From Ochrobactrum vermis (GTDB taxonomy: Bacteria > Pseudomonadota > Alphaproteobacteria > Rhizobiales > Rhizobiaceae): 64,000 bases of DNA. Both the position numbers and the translations under genes were made by a program. Below are positions 1 to 8,948 of the stretch, piece after piece. The notes below the pieces were generated by a model. That model saw only the letters and a list, made by a program, of their open reading frames with translations. It ran no database searches and was not told where the DNA came from. Numbering within the stretch: the stretch's first letter is position 1; every line of letters starts with the position of its first letter. The stretch covers positions 205,405 to 269,404 of the forward strand of contig NZ_PCOC01000003.1 in assembly GCF_002975205.1 (NCBI RefSeq). The letters are read 5' to 3'.

Positions 1-584
1 ACAATTGATCTGGTAATATGCATCACAAAATCAGCGGTTTTGGGGTCAAGGGCTGCGGTATGTTCATCAAGCAACAGAACCTGCGTCGGGCCGGTGGTCG
101 CCATGATCAGGCTCACCGCCTGCCGTTGTCCGCCGGATAAAAGCCCGACTTTATCGTCAAGCCGCTTTTCCAGACCAAGATCAAGAATACTTAGACGCTT
201 TGCTGCCTCAAGCCTTATCTGCTCATTAACCGCTGCACGCAAACCTCTGGGCGCCGTTCTGCCACAGGCGACTGCAAAATTTTCCAAAATGCTTAAATCT
301 TCACAAGTGCCAAGACGTGGATCCTGAAAAACACGGGATATAACACCGGCTCGCTTATGAACCGGTAATTTTGTAATATCCAGATCGTTGACTTTTACCC
401 TGCCGCTTTCAACCGGTATGGTACCCGCCATCACATTGAGTGAGGTGGATTTTCCGGCGCCGTTTGAACCAATGACTGTTAAAAATTGGCCGGTTTCAAC
501 CGTGAGATTAACCCCGCGCAGCGCTTGCGCCTCCAGCGGTGTGCCCTTGTTAAAGGTAACATGAATATCCTCAAGCGCGATCAT
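1..584 (-). CDS. ABC transporter ATP-binding protein (3' end outside window)
   Basis: This is the energising ATPase subunit of an importer. Reading the minus strand from the ATG at 584 gives a Walker A (GSNGAGKST), an ABC signature LSGGQRQ and a Walker B ending LLLDE, then an H-loop region, before the frame leaves the window. The start overlaps the permease stop by 4 bp (ATGA), so the two are translationally coupled. It completes a three-gene set with the permease and the periplasmic binding protein upstream. In this family (COG1101/COG4120/COG2984 type, related to TrpXYZ-like importers) the substrate is usually an amino acid or aromatic compound; the substrate here cannot be read from sequence. 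Confidence 0.9.
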   Translation of the reverse strand, partial: MIALEDIHVTFNKGTPLEAQALRGVNLTVETGQFLTVIGSNGAGKSTSLNVMAGTIPVESGRVKVNDLDITKLPVHKRAGVISRVFQDPRLGTCEDLSILENFAVACGRTAPRGLRAAVNEQIRLEAAKRLSILDLGLEKRLDDKVGLLSGGQRQAVSLIMATTGPTQVLLLDEHTAALDPKTADFVMHITRSI

Positions 585-1501
585 GCTTTACCTCGTTTTG
601 TAACTTTCTTCAAAGCACCGCTGCGTTGCAAGATGAGTGCTCCCAGCACCAAAACCGAGGTAATAAGCTGCATATCAGAAGCTTTCAGCCCTAAAAAACC
701 GCCATTAAGGGAGAGAGCAACCACCAGACGATATAAAACGGCACCCGCAATACAGGCTAATAAACATTGCAATATTGAGCGCGCCGGAAACAGAGTTGTA
801 CCGACAATCACCGCAGCCAAGCCCACAATAATCACACCAATGCCCATATAAGCATCAGCGGCACCAAATAATTGGGCAAATAATGCGCCACCCAACGCGG
901 TCATCGCATTGGCAATGCCAAGTCCGATAATTTTCATCCGTCCAACGTCAATGCCAAAGGCTGCCGCCATACTCGGATTAGCACCGGCTGAGCGCATAGA
1001 AATACCAAAACCGGTTGCCAGAAACACATTCAATGCCACTGTGATAGCCGCAATAATGACAGCTAAAATTGTCAATTGCGCCAGCGAACTGGAAGGAAAA
1101 AATGCCTCAAATGGAGTGAATACGGTATCCACTGCAATGAGCGGCACATTGGGGCCGTTCATGATGCGCAAATTGATGGAATAGAGTGCAACCGCCACCA
1201 GAATACCGGAGAGAATATTGACGATCTTAAAACGGACATGAAACCAGCCTGTCAGCACACCGGCAATAAACCCTGCTACCGATGCGACCAGAATAGCAAG
1301 CCAGGCATTCAGGCCATTGACCATCAGGACTGCAGCAACAGCAGCCCCTAATGGAAAACTGCCCTCAACGGTCAGATCAGGAAAATCTAACACACGAAAT
1401 GTTAAAAATGCACCCAGCGCCACCAGACTGAAAATAAGGCCGGTTTCAAGAATGCCGTATAACTCATACAATGTCATAATGATCGTCCGCCCGTCATTCA
1501 A
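581..1501 (-). CDS. ABC transporter permease (COG4120 type)
   Basis: An inner-membrane permease of 306 residues dominated by hydrophobic segments (about eight candidate spans), typical of the branched-chain/tryptophan-like importer permeases that pair with a COG2984 binding protein. The listed start overlaps the binding-protein stop by 8 bp. A second ATG at 1477 (MTLYELYG) is an equally reasonable start because the family commonly begins just before the first membrane span. It lies between the binding protein and the ATPase in one minus-strand operon and should form the channel of that importer. Confidence 0.88.
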   Translation of the reverse strand: MNDGRTIIMTLYELYGILETGLIFSLVALGAFLTFRVLDFPDLTVEGSFPLGAAVAAVLMVNGLNAWLAILVASVAGFIAGVLTGWFHVRFKIVNILSGILVAVALYSINLRIMNGPNVPLIAVDTVFTPFEAFFPSSSLAQLTILAVIIAAITVALNVFLATGFGISMRSAGANPSMAAAFGIDVGRMKIIGLGIANAMTALGGALFAQLFGAADAYMGIGVIIVGLAAVIVGTTLFPARSILQCLLACIAGAVLYRLVVALSLNGGFLGLKASDMQLITSVLVLGALILQRSGALKKVTKRGKA

Positions 1502-2480
1502 TGATCTCGCTGGCTTTATCCAAAACAGATTGTGGTATTGTCAGCTGCATTTTGTCAGCAGATTTTTTGTTAATAAATATCGGAAATTCCGTCATCACTT
1601 TTGAAGCAATCAAAGCATCAATCTGACCAACCTCTTTGCCGTCCAAAACTTGTGCTGTCATACCGCCAACCAATTTGCCCAGTTCAAAATAATTCAGCCC
1701 TAATGAAGCAACAGCACCACGTTCCACACCACGGGTTTCACCAGTAAAAACCGGCGTTTTCGTATCGAAGCCAATGCGCACAATCGTTTCTAATGCGGCA
1801 AGCACAGTGGTGTCATTGGGCAGATAAATGGCATCCACTTTGCCAATCAGGCTCTGGGTTGCCGGAATCACCTCATTGGTGGTTGGTACGGCTGCCTGCA
1901 CAATGGTAATGCCATATTTTTTAGCCGCCTCTTCCACCCATTCAAGGGTCGCCAATGAGCTGTCCAGACCGGTATTATAAATATATCCGAGCCGTTTCAT
2001 CTCTGGCATAATCTGCTTAAATAACTCAATCTGCTGTGCAACCGGCGGGATTTCAGAAACACCAGTGACGTTCTTACTAGGCTTCTCATAACTGGAAATA
2101 ACCCGTGCTTTCAGCGGGTCAACAACACTGCCGAAAATAACCGGTATTGTTTTGGTGGCAGCGACTGCCGCCTGTGTTGCAGGCGTGGTCATTGGCACAA
2201 TGGCATCCGGCTCATTAGCAACAAATTTACGCGCAATTTGCTGCATGGTAGCAATGTTGCCGTTTGCATTCTGGTAATCAACGGTCAGATTTCTCCCGAC
2301 ACTATAACCATTTTCCGCCAGCCCTTCCAAAACACCGTCACGAGTGTCAAGCAATTGCGGCACCTCAACAATTGTTGCAATTGCAATTTTTTTTGCGGGT
2401 TTGTCCTGAGCCAGTACCGGGAATGTAACTCCCAATACAACCAAAGCAACCGCGCCTCCCATTTTAACCTGTCTATCCAT
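1494..2480 (-). CDS. ABC transporter periplasmic substrate-binding protein
   Basis: A 328-residue solute receptor. The first about 25 residues form a Sec signal peptide (positive MDRQVK, hydrophobic core, cut near VLAQ); no lipobox cysteine is visible, so the protein is probably soluble in the periplasm. The mature part has the two-lobed Peripla_BP-like layout of the PF04392/COG2984 family, with segments such as PVIFGSVVDP and NDTTVLAALETI. It is first in the minus-strand importer operon and is transcribed divergently from the IclR regulator 75 bp away, which suggests control by that regulator. The ligand is unknown; the nearby urocanase operon makes an imidazole or amino-acid-derived ligand a reasonable guess only. 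Confidence 0.88.
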   Translation of the reverse strand: MDRQVKMGGAVALVVLGVTFPVLAQDKPAKKIAIATIVEVPQLLDTRDGVLEGLAENGYSVGRNLTVDYQNANGNIATMQQIARKFVANEPDAIVPMTTPATQAAVAATKTIPVIFGSVVDPLKARVISSYEKPSKNVTGVSEIPPVAQQIELFKQIMPEMKRLGYIYNTGLDSSLATLEWVEEAAKKYGITIVQAAVPTTNEVIPATQSLIGKVDAIYLPNDTTVLAALETIVRIGFDTKTPVFTGETRGVERGAVASLGLNYFELGKLVGGMTAQVLDGKEVGQIDALIASKVMTEFPIFINKKSADKMQLTIPQSVLDKASEIIE

Positions 2481-2513
2481 AAGGATTCTCCACTTGACTT
2501 GGCTCTCTTATTG

Positions 2514-2551
2514 TTCCCATATATTGAGAGTTATTGATCATATAGTGGGAA
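2514..2551. promoter_or_regulatory. Inverted repeat in divergent promoter region
   Basis: TTCCCAtATA at 2514-2523 is mirrored by TATagTGGGAA at 2541-2551, in the 74-bp gap between the divergent binding-protein gene and the IclR gene. The position suggests an IclR operator controlling both transcripts. Arms are imperfect and widely spaced, so this remains a candidate. Confidence 0.45.
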
Positions 2552-2554
2552 TAA

Positions 2555-3367
2555 ATGGAAACTCCTGTCAAGAGCGAAGTTCAAACCGGTGTCAGTTTAT
2601 TGCAAAAAGCTTTTCTGGTGCTGGACTTGTTTCAAGACGATACACCGGCATGGTCACAGACCGAAATCGTCGAAGCCGCAGGTCTGCCCCGCTCTACAGC
2701 GAGCAGGCTTGTCCGCTATTTCTGCGAAACAGGTTATCTCATCCGTAATGAGGAAAGCCGCCAATATTTGTTGGGGCCAGCAGCGATTGATCTTGGCCGG
2801 CGCGCTTCAAGAACAATGGATATTCGCAATCTGTGCCGTCCGATTTTAGAAAGATTGAGCGCATCAACCGGTGAAACTGTCATCCTGACAATGCTGGATG
2901 AAAACGGTACTTCAGCCACCTGCATCGACCAGATTGTAAGCCGCGCTGAAGGCCTGCGTGTGTTTGAAAAAATCGGCTCCACTATGGCGCTTCATGCCGG
3001 TGCCGCCCCCAAAGCAATATTGTGTGCCATGAGCCAGAAAGATCAGGCTCATGTTCTTAAAACACCATTGATTGCCAAAACCCCAATGACAATCACCGAT
3101 CCCGACATTTTAAAAGCCGATTTAAATCAAGCCAAAGCAAGAGGCTATTCCATTTCCCATGAGGAAACTTATTCAGGCGTTGTCGGCGCTGGTTGTGCAT
3201 TTTTTGGCTGGGGCACCACACCGGTCGGCAGCATTGCAATAGCGGTTCCGCTTCATCGCATTGATGATGAGCAACTGGACGAATTCGGCTTGCTGTTACA
3301 GACAGCAGCAGAAGAAATCACTTCACGCCTTAAAAATGGATATGCCAATTACGGAGATGAAGAATGA
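2555..3367 (+). CDS. IclR family transcriptional regulator
   Basis: A 270-residue regulator with an N-terminal winged helix-turn-helix (about residues 10-75; WSQTEIVEAAGLPRSTASRLVRYF is recognisable in part) and a C-terminal effector-binding IclR domain (about 85-260) containing the GYSISHEE and GSIAIAVP-type segments of the family. IclR proteins usually sense a small aromatic or acidic metabolite and control adjacent catabolic genes. Its stop overlaps the next start (ATGA), so it is co-transcribed with the oxidoreductase, CoA-transferase and urocanase genes, and it faces the importer operon. It is probably the local regulator of both. Confidence 0.9.
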   Translation: METPVKSEVQTGVSLLQKAFLVLDLFQDDTPAWSQTEIVEAAGLPRSTASRLVRYFCETGYLIRNEESRQYLLGPAAIDLGRRASRTMDIRNLCRPILERLSASTGETVILTMLDENGTSATCIDQIVSRAEGLRVFEKIGSTMALHAGAAPKAILCAMSQKDQAHVLKTPLIAKTPMTITDPDILKADLNQAKARGYSISHEETYSGVVGAGCAFFGWGTTPVGSIAIAVPLHRIDDEQLDEFGLLLQTAAEEITSRLKNGYANYGDEE

Positions 3368-4365
3368 AACACTGGATAAGCGGCGAGCAAAAAGGCGTTG
3401 AAAACCTTCATTTTGAAACTGGCGACAGACCAGAGCCTGATGATCATGAAATTCTGGTGCAGGTTCATGCGGCGGCATTAAATTTTTCAGATATTTTAAT
3501 GCTGGATGATCAATATCAAATACGCCCGCCACGCCCCTTTACACCAGGACAAGAACTGGCCGGTATTGTTGTCAAGGCGGGTGCCAATTCCGGCTTTAAA
3601 ACAGGTGATCGGATCACCTCCAAAGTCAATTGGGGCGCTTTTTCTGAAAACGCACTTGTGCGGGCTGATATGGCAATTGCTATTCCCGATGATATTGATT
3701 TTACCCAAGCCGCCGCCTTGCCGGTATCCTATACAACAGCACTGGTCGGTTTAAGCGAATGTGTGCAAGTGAAAGCCGGTGACACGGTTTTAGTCCATGC
3801 CGCCGCAGGCGGTGTCGGCATTGCCGCCGTGCAAGTTGCTAAAGCTTATGGTGCAACGGTTATTGCCACCGCAGGGGGTGAAGAAAAGGTAAAACTTGCC
3901 CTGAAATCAGGCGCCGATCATGCCATTGATTATAATAGAGATGATTGGGTGGCTGCGGTTAAAGAGATCACCGGCAATAAGGGCCCTAATATTATTTTTG
4001 ATTCCGTTGGCGGTGATATTGCGCTGCAAAGCCTGCGCTGCATTGCCCGCGACGGGACCTTGCTGATTGTCGGCTTCTCAGGCGGTACAATCCCAAAACT
4101 TCCCGCCAATTATTTATTGCTCAAGCGTTGTGCCGCAAAAGGCGTTTACTGGAACCATGACCAGGATGGTGAAATGCTGATGCGTGTTTCCAAACGTATG
4201 TTTGATTTGCTGGCACAAAACAAAATCACCCCGCTGATCTCAGGCCCCTATCCGCTTGAAAAGCTGCCCCAGGCCTTAACCGATATGGCAGCCCGCAAAA
4301 CCGTGGGCAAAGTTATTATCAGCATTACCTCTTCTGACAATTCATCAAATGAGCCAGTTCAATGA
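3364..4365 (+). CDS. Zinc-less NADPH:quinone oxidoreductase (MDR family)
   Basis: A 333-residue medium-chain dehydrogenase/reductase of the quinone oxidoreductase branch. The N-terminal GroES-like part (LNFSDILMLDDQY, PGQELAGIV) lacks the zinc-binding cysteines of alcohol dehydrogenases. The Rossmann part has HAAAGGVGIAAVQVAKAYGA around residue 140, the NADPH site. Members reduce quinones or enoyl-CoA-like substrates; the true substrate is unknown. It overlaps the IclR gene by 4 bp and the CoA-transferase by 4 bp, so it is probably one step in the pathway whose other enzymes are the CoA-transferase and urocanase. Confidence 0.9.
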   Translation: MKHWISGEQKGVENLHFETGDRPEPDDHEILVQVHAAALNFSDILMLDDQYQIRPPRPFTPGQELAGIVVKAGANSGFKTGDRITSKVNWGAFSENALVRADMAIAIPDDIDFTQAAALPVSYTTALVGLSECVQVKAGDTVLVHAAAGGVGIAAVQVAKAYGATVIATAGGEEKVKLALKSGADHAIDYNRDDWVAAVKEITGNKGPNIIFDSVGGDIALQSLRCIARDGTLLIVGFSGGTIPKLPANYLLLKRCAAKGVYWNHDQDGEMLMRVSKRMFDLLAQNKITPLISGPYPLEKLPQALTDMAARKTVGKVIISITSSDNSSNEPVQ

Positions 4366-5555
4366 GTGACAGTGATATTTTTCATGGTGTGCGCGTGCTT
4401 GATCTCACACGTGTTATGTCCGGCCCTTTTTGCACCTCAATGCTGTCCGATTTAGGGGCAGAAGTCATTAAAATCGAAATACCGGATAGAGGCGATGAAG
4501 GCCGTTCTTTCGGCCCCTATAAAGATCAGGACAGCACCTATTTTATGCTGCTGAACCGCAATAAATACAGCGTCACGCTTGATCTGAAAGCACCAGAAGG
4601 TCAACAGATTTTGCGCGATATGATTGCGCAATGCGATGTGCTGGTTGAAAATTTTCGCCCCGGTGTAATGAAAAAGCTGGGGCTTGATTATGAGACGGTG
4701 CGCCACATCAATCCGCGATTGGTCTATGCCAGTATTTCAGGTTTTGGTCAGGAAGGGCCGATGAAAAACCTGCCCGCTTTTGATCTAGTCATTCAGGCCA
4801 TGAGCGGCTTGATGAGCCTGACGGGACAGAAAAACGGCTCACCTACTGCGGTGGGCGAATCCATGGCCGATGTCTGTGCAGGCATCTTTGCCGCATGGGG
4901 TATTGCGGCAGCGCTTTATGCGCGTGAGAAAACCGGCGCAGGCAAACATGTTGATATTGCCATGCTCGATTCTATGGTTTCCATGCAGTTGACGGGCTTA
5001 AGCCGCCAGTTATTTTTTAATGATACACCCAAACCTGTCGGCAACCGCCATCCGGTCACTTATCCGGTGGATAGTTTTGCCGCGGCTGATGGTGCTTTGG
5101 TGCTGGTCTGTTTTTCGCAAGACCTTTTTATCCGCCTTGCCCAGCTGATCGGCCATCCAGAGATCGCCACGGATGAACGCTTTGCCACCAATCAAGCCCG
5201 CAATCAGCATGAAGATGAATTACGCACGATCATTGAAGCATGGACATCAACTTTAAAGCTGGATGATGCGGTTGATCAGCTCATTAAAACAGGCATTCCC
5301 GCAGCCCCGATCTGGAACCTTGAGCAGGTGATGTCCTCACCGCACGCGCATTATCGCAATTTAAGCATTGCCGGGCACCATGGCCGCCAAGGCGACATAC
5401 CGCTTGTTCCGCAACCGGTTAAATTCTCCGGCATGGCACCGCAAACAACAGGGTTTTCGCCCATGCTTGGCGAACATACCCATCAAATTCTTGGCCAGAT
5501 TTTAGGTCTGCAAGAAAATGAAATTAACCAGCTCCGCGATAAGAAAATAATTTAG
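4362..5555 (+). CDS. Class III (CaiB/BaiF) CoA-transferase
   Basis: At 397 residues it is the usual length for family III CoA-transferases, which move CoA between carboxylic acids through an aspartyl-CoA anhydride. The N-terminal [25 protein letters not shown] region and VENFRPGVM are hallmarks, and the catalytic aspartate is seen as Asp141 in [12 protein letters not shown]. It is coupled to the oxidoreductase (4-bp overlap) and followed 14 bp later by the urocanase. This suggests that an acid in the pathway is activated as a CoA thioester, which is not part of the classical histidine (Hut) pathway. Confidence 0.9.
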   Translation: MSDSDIFHGVRVLDLTRVMSGPFCTSMLSDLGAEVIKIEIPDRGDEGRSFGPYKDQDSTYFMLLNRNKYSVTLDLKAPEGQQILRDMIAQCDVLVENFRPGVMKKLGLDYETVRHINPRLVYASISGFGQEGPMKNLPAFDLVIQAMSGLMSLTGQKNGSPTAVGESMADVCAGIFAAWGIAAALYAREKTGAGKHVDIAMLDSMVSMQLTGLSRQLFFNDTPKPVGNRHPVTYPVDSFAAADGALVLVCFSQDLFIRLAQLIGHPEIATDERFATNQARNQHEDELRTIIEAWTSTLKLDDAVDQLIKTGIPAAPIWNLEQVMSSPHAHYRNLSIAGHHGRQGDIPLVPQPVKFSGMAPQTTGFSPMLGEHTHQILGQILGLQENEINQLRDKKII

Positions 5556-5569
5556 AGGGAACTGTCACT

Positions 5570-7234
5570 GTGACAAGTGCAAAAAATCATCGCGTCATCC
5601 GCGCACCACGCGGTAATACGCTCAACGCTTTTTCATGGCAAACAGAAGCGCCTTTACGCCTTTTGATGAACAATCTCGACCCTGAAGTGGCAGAACGCCC
5701 CGAAGATCTGGTTGTCTATGGCGGCATTGGCCGTGCGGCACGCAACTGGGAGGCTTATGATCAGCTGGTTTCTTCCATCAAAACCTTGCATGATGATGAA
5801 ACGCTGCTGGTGCAAAGCGGCAAGCCGGTTGGTATTTTCAAAACTAATCCCCATGCACCGCGCGTGTTAATTGCCAATGGCAATCTGGTGCCTGCCTGGG
5901 CAACATGGGAGCATTTCAATGAGTTGGATCGCTTAGGGCTGACCATGTATGGCCAGATGACCGCAGGTTCATGGCTTTATATCGGCAGTCAGGGCATTGT
6001 GCAGGGCACGTATGAAACATTCAGCGAAATTGGCCGCCGCCATTTCAACGGTGATTTAAGCGGACGTTGGATTTTAACCGGCGGTTTGGGCGGCATGGGC
6101 GGCGCACAGCCGCTGGGTGCCACCATGGCCGGTGCCTCTATCATTGTCGTGGAATGTCAAGCAAGCCGGATCGAATTTCGCAAGCGCACCGGCTATCTTA
6201 ACCAATCCGCCACCAGTCTCGATGAAGCTTTGGCAATTCTGGCAAAAGCCAAAGCCGAAGGCAAACCGGTTTCCGTTGGTCTGCTTGGCAATGTGGTTGA
6301 TGTATTTCATGAAGTGGAAAAACGCGGGCTGGTGCCCGATGTCGTCACCGACCAGACCTCAGCCCATGATCCGGTACATGGCTATCTTCCCGTTAAATGG
6401 ACTGTAGAAGAATGGCTTGAACAACAACAAAGCGACCCGACCGGCACTGCTGCTGCCGCCAAAGCATCCATGGCGCAACATGTCAATTCCATTTTACGCT
6501 TGCAGGCCAAAGGTGCCGTTGCCCTTGATTATGGCAATAATATTCGCGCCATGGCTACAGATGCAGGCGTTAAAAATGCCTTTGATTATCCAGGCTTTGT
6601 TGAAGCCTATGTGCGCCCGCTCTTCTGCGAAGGAAAAGGGCCTTTTCGCTGGGTGGCTCTGTCAGGCGATCCGGAAGATATTTATCGCACTGATGCAAAA
6701 GTTAAAGAGCTAATTCCGGATAATCCGGCTCTGCATAACTGGCTGGACAAAGCACGCGACAACATAAAATTTCAGGGTTTGCCATCCCGTATCTGCTGGT
6801 TGGGGCTTGGGGAACGGGATAAAATCGCCCTTGCCTTGAATGAGATGGTGGCCAATGGCGAGGTGAGCGCCCCTTTAGTGATCGGGCGCGATCATATGGA
6901 TTCTGGCTCAGTTGCCTCCCCTAATCGTGAAACAGAAGCGATGAAAGATGGTTCAGACGCCGTTTCTGACTGGCCGATCCTCAATGCTTTGCTCAATTCT
7001 GCCTGCGGCGCTACATGGGTTTCTTTCCATCATGGCGGCGGTGTGGGTATTGGTTATTCACAGCATTCTGGCATTGCTGTTGTGGCCGATGGCACTGCAA
7101 TGGCTGCTGACAAATTGCGCCAGGTTTTCTGGAATGATCCGGCCACAGGTGTGATGCGCCATGCCGATGCGGGCTATGAGATTGCCAAAAACCATGCCCG
7201 CGCTAATAGCCTTAATCTGCCAATGCTGCGCTGA
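5570..7234 (+). CDS. hutU: Urocanate hydratase (urocanase)
   Basis: The protein has 554 residues, the normal length for urocanase, a cytosolic NAD-dependent enzyme converting urocanate to imidazolonepropionate. The glycine-rich NAD+ segment [19 protein letters not shown] lies near residue 172, the conserved active-site cysteine is Cys409 (RICWLGLG), and the C-terminal [15 protein letters not shown] motif is present. The start is GTG at 5570 with GAGGGA nine bases upstream. No hutH, hutI or hutG lies in the window; partners are an oxidoreductase and a CoA-transferase. Paralogous urocanases act on thiourocanate or methylated urocanates, so a related imidazole substrate is possible. Confidence 0.92.
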   Translation: MTSAKNHRVIRAPRGNTLNAFSWQTEAPLRLLMNNLDPEVAERPEDLVVYGGIGRAARNWEAYDQLVSSIKTLHDDETLLVQSGKPVGIFKTNPHAPRVLIANGNLVPAWATWEHFNELDRLGLTMYGQMTAGSWLYIGSQGIVQGTYETFSEIGRRHFNGDLSGRWILTGGLGGMGGAQPLGATMAGASIIVVECQASRIEFRKRTGYLNQSATSLDEALAILAKAKAEGKPVSVGLLGNVVDVFHEVEKRGLVPDVVTDQTSAHDPVHGYLPVKWTVEEWLEQQQSDPTGTAAAAKASMAQHVNSILRLQAKGAVALDYGNNIRAMATDAGVKNAFDYPGFVEAYVRPLFCEGKGPFRWVALSGDPEDIYRTDAKVKELIPDNPALHNWLDKARDNIKFQGLPSRICWLGLGERDKIALALNEMVANGEVSAPLVIGRDHMDSGSVASPNRETEAMKDGSDAVSDWPILNALLNSACGATWVSFHHGGGVGIGYSQHSGIAVVADGTAMAADKLRQVFWNDPATGVMRHADAGYEIAKNHARANSLNLPMLR

Positions 7235-7242
7235 TAAAAACT

Positions 7243-7276
7243 GCGACGCTATCATTTTTTTGAATGGTAGCGTCGC
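7243..7276. terminator. Bidirectional hairpin terminator
   Basis: GCGACGCTA-TCATT pairs with AATG-GTAGCGTCGC (one G-U/mismatch) around a short T-rich loop. T-rich tracts on both sides suit termination of the urocanase operon (+) and of the gene remnant arriving from the right (-). Confidence 0.75.
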
Positions 7277-7318
7277 AATTTTCAATTCAAACGTTAAGAC
7301 GCGCCCATGCCATTATGA

Positions 7319-7410
7319 TTAATCACCACAAAGCACGGAAATTGCGGCATCCAACCCGCCTGCTGCCATATCCACACCCCATTCGTCCATGCGAAAATCA
7401 ACACTGACCT
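7319..7410 (-). pseudogene. 3' remnant of an unidentified gene cut by IS3-type element
   Basis: Minus-strand reading from the IS edge gives an open frame ending DMAAGGLDAAISVLCGD then TAA at 7319-7321, facing the bidirectional terminator. It looks like the C-terminal tail of a real gene convergent to hutU, but only about 30 codons survive and a second frame (ending HNGMGAS at about 7295) is also open. The family is not recognised. It could have belonged to the same catabolic locus. Confidence 0.35.
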
Positions 7411-7763
7411 GCTGCCGGTTTCGTGGACACGGAGTTAAGGTGCTGCCGATGAAACTGGAGCGCATGAATGCAACGAAGGAAGTTCAGCCGCGAATACAAG
7501 CTTGAAGCGGTGAAATTGATACGAGAGCGCGGCGTCAGTGTTGCGCAGGCCGCCCGTGATCCGGATGTTCATGAGAATGTCCTGCGCAAATGGGTCAGGG
7601 AATATGGTTCCGACCCCGCGCAGGCTTTTCCTGGCCACGGACAGATGAAGCCCGAGCAGCTTGAAATCGAGAGGCTGCGTAAGGAAGTTGCCAAGCTGAA
7701 GGCGGAGCGTGATATCTTAAAAAAGGCCGCCGCCTACTTTGCGAAAGACGTGATATGAAGTTC
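7411..7763 (+). mobile_element. IS3-family element, partial
   Basis: The element carries OrfA and only the first few codons of OrfB (ATGAAGTTC at 7755-7763), where the IS5-family element begins. The left edge is placed near 7411 because the upstream gene remnant stops there; no clean terminal repeat could be confirmed. Without OrfB it cannot transpose on its own. Confidence 0.6.
7468..7758 (+). CDS. IS3-family transposase OrfA
   Basis: At 96 residues this is a standard OrfA: a helix-turn-helix (about residues 8-50; REYKLEAVKLIRERGVS, VLRKWVREY) followed by a leucine-zipper-like coiled coil (EIERLRKEVAKLKAERDILKKA). OrfA binds the element ends and is normally fused to OrfB by -1 frameshifting. 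Here OrfB is interrupted almost at its first codons by the IS5-family insertion, so the protein is a DNA-binding fragment with no catalytic partner in cis. Confidence 0.85.
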   Translation: MQRRKFSREYKLEAVKLIRERGVSVAQAARDPDVHENVLRKWVREYGSDPAQAFPGHGQMKPEQLEIERLRKEVAKLKAERDILKKAAAYFAKDVI

Positions 7764-8898
7764 GGCGTTGGTGCATCAATCGCCGGTGAGTTTCAGAGTT
7801 TTTATAGCATTGGCTTTTAATGTTTTGGTTCGTTGAGAATTTGGATCAAGCCAATGCCTTTCAAGCACAATTCCGCCCGTCGTCACCGGATACCCAAGCA
7901 GAAGTTCAAGGTCACGAACTGGGCGGCGTACGAAGCAGGCTTGCGTCAGCGCGGGAGTGTTACTTTCTGGATCAGTGAAGCAGCTATAGCCGGATGGATT
8001 GCACCACTGCGCAAGACGCGCGGTGGTCAATGTCGCTATTCTGACCTGGCTATTGAGACGACGCTGATATGTGGCAAAGTGTTTAACCAGCCTCTGCGTC
8101 AGACAGAAGGCTTAATGGCCTCGTTGTTGCGGCTACTCAATGTTGAACTGCCGGTGCCAGATCACACAACATTAAGCAGACGCTGCGCCAATCTTGTTGT
8201 TTCCAGCTTAACCCGGTGCACCAGGAGGGATGGAACAGATGAACCTCTTCATGTGATCGTCGATAGCACTGGTATGAAGATATATGAAGCTGGCCAATGG
8301 CTTGAAGAAAAGCATGGCGCTAAATCTGCCCGAAAATGGCTCAAGCTGCATCTTCCTATTGATGCAGATAGCAATCAGGTCATTGCAGAAACACTGACTG
8401 ATCAAAATACAAGTGACCTCAGCCAGGTTCCTGATTTGCTTGATATGATTGATCGCCCCATCGCTTGTTTCATGGCAGATGGTGCTTATGACAGTGATCA
8501 AACCTATCAAGCTTTACGCAGTCATAGTCCCGGTGTGAGCATTATCATTCCGCCACGAATACGAGACTTACAAGAAGCGTCAAATGGCCCACCTGATCAG
8601 CGTGACTGGCATAGCCGCACAAATGCTCAACGCGGTCGGATGGAGTGGCAAAATCTTACCGAGTATGGGAAGCGAGCGAGAGTAGAAAACGCCATAGGCA
8701 ATTATAAATCAACAAACGGGCCAAAGCTAAGATCACGCAAATTCACCAACCAGAAGACTGAAGTTAAACTTGGATGCGGCGTCCGTAACCGCATGCTGCA
8801 GACACCACGCCCGAAATCCGTCCGCGTCAAAGTTGAAACCACATAAGCCAGCATCAAAGATCGGAATCCGCCACCAATTCGTTTCATGCAACAACGCC
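7764..8898 (+). mobile_element. IS5-family insertion sequence, apparently complete
   Basis: Terminal inverted repeats are visible: ggcgttggtgcatcaatcg at 7764-7782 and cgtttcatgcaacaacgcc at 8880-8898, matching at 16 of 19 positions. The 1,135-bp unit encloses one transposase. It sits in the start of the IS3 OrfB. No convincing target duplication flanks it beyond a possible CG, so one edge may have been rearranged after insertion. Confidence 0.8.
7854..8846 (+). CDS. IS5-family transposase
   Basis: The protein is 330 residues from the ATG at 7854 (MPFKHNSARRH); an in-frame ATG at 7833 would add seven residues. It is a DDE transposase with a first acidic motif in VIVDSTGMKIY, a second in CFMADGAYDSD and a third in RVENAIGNYK with the YREK-like spacing of the IS5/IS903 group. 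An N-terminal DUF772-like domain precedes the catalytic core. The frame is intact and both terminal repeats are present, so the element may be active. It cuts by a DDE hydrolysis mechanism. Confidence 0.9.
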   Translation: MPFKHNSARRHRIPKQKFKVTNWAAYEAGLRQRGSVTFWISEAAIAGWIAPLRKTRGGQCRYSDLAIETTLICGKVFNQPLRQTEGLMASLLRLLNVELPVPDHTTLSRRCANLVVSSLTRCTRRDGTDEPLHVIVDSTGMKIYEAGQWLEEKHGAKSARKWLKLHLPIDADSNQVIAETLTDQNTSDLSQVPDLLDMIDRPIACFMADGAYDSDQTYQALRSHSPGVSIIIPPRIRDLQEASNGPPDQRDWHSRTNAQRGRMEWQNLTEYGKRARVENAIGNYKSTNGPKLRSRKFTNQKTEVKLGCGVRNRMLQTPRPKSVRVKVETT

Positions 8899-8948
8899 GC
8901 ATCGGACCATGGGCTTCTTTTTTGTACCGTACCTCTGCCTCCAACGCG

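Noticed and set aside
7755..8905. Target-site duplication for the IS5-family element
   Set aside because: Flanks TTC and GCA do not match; only an ambiguous CG could be called, so no duplication is claimed.
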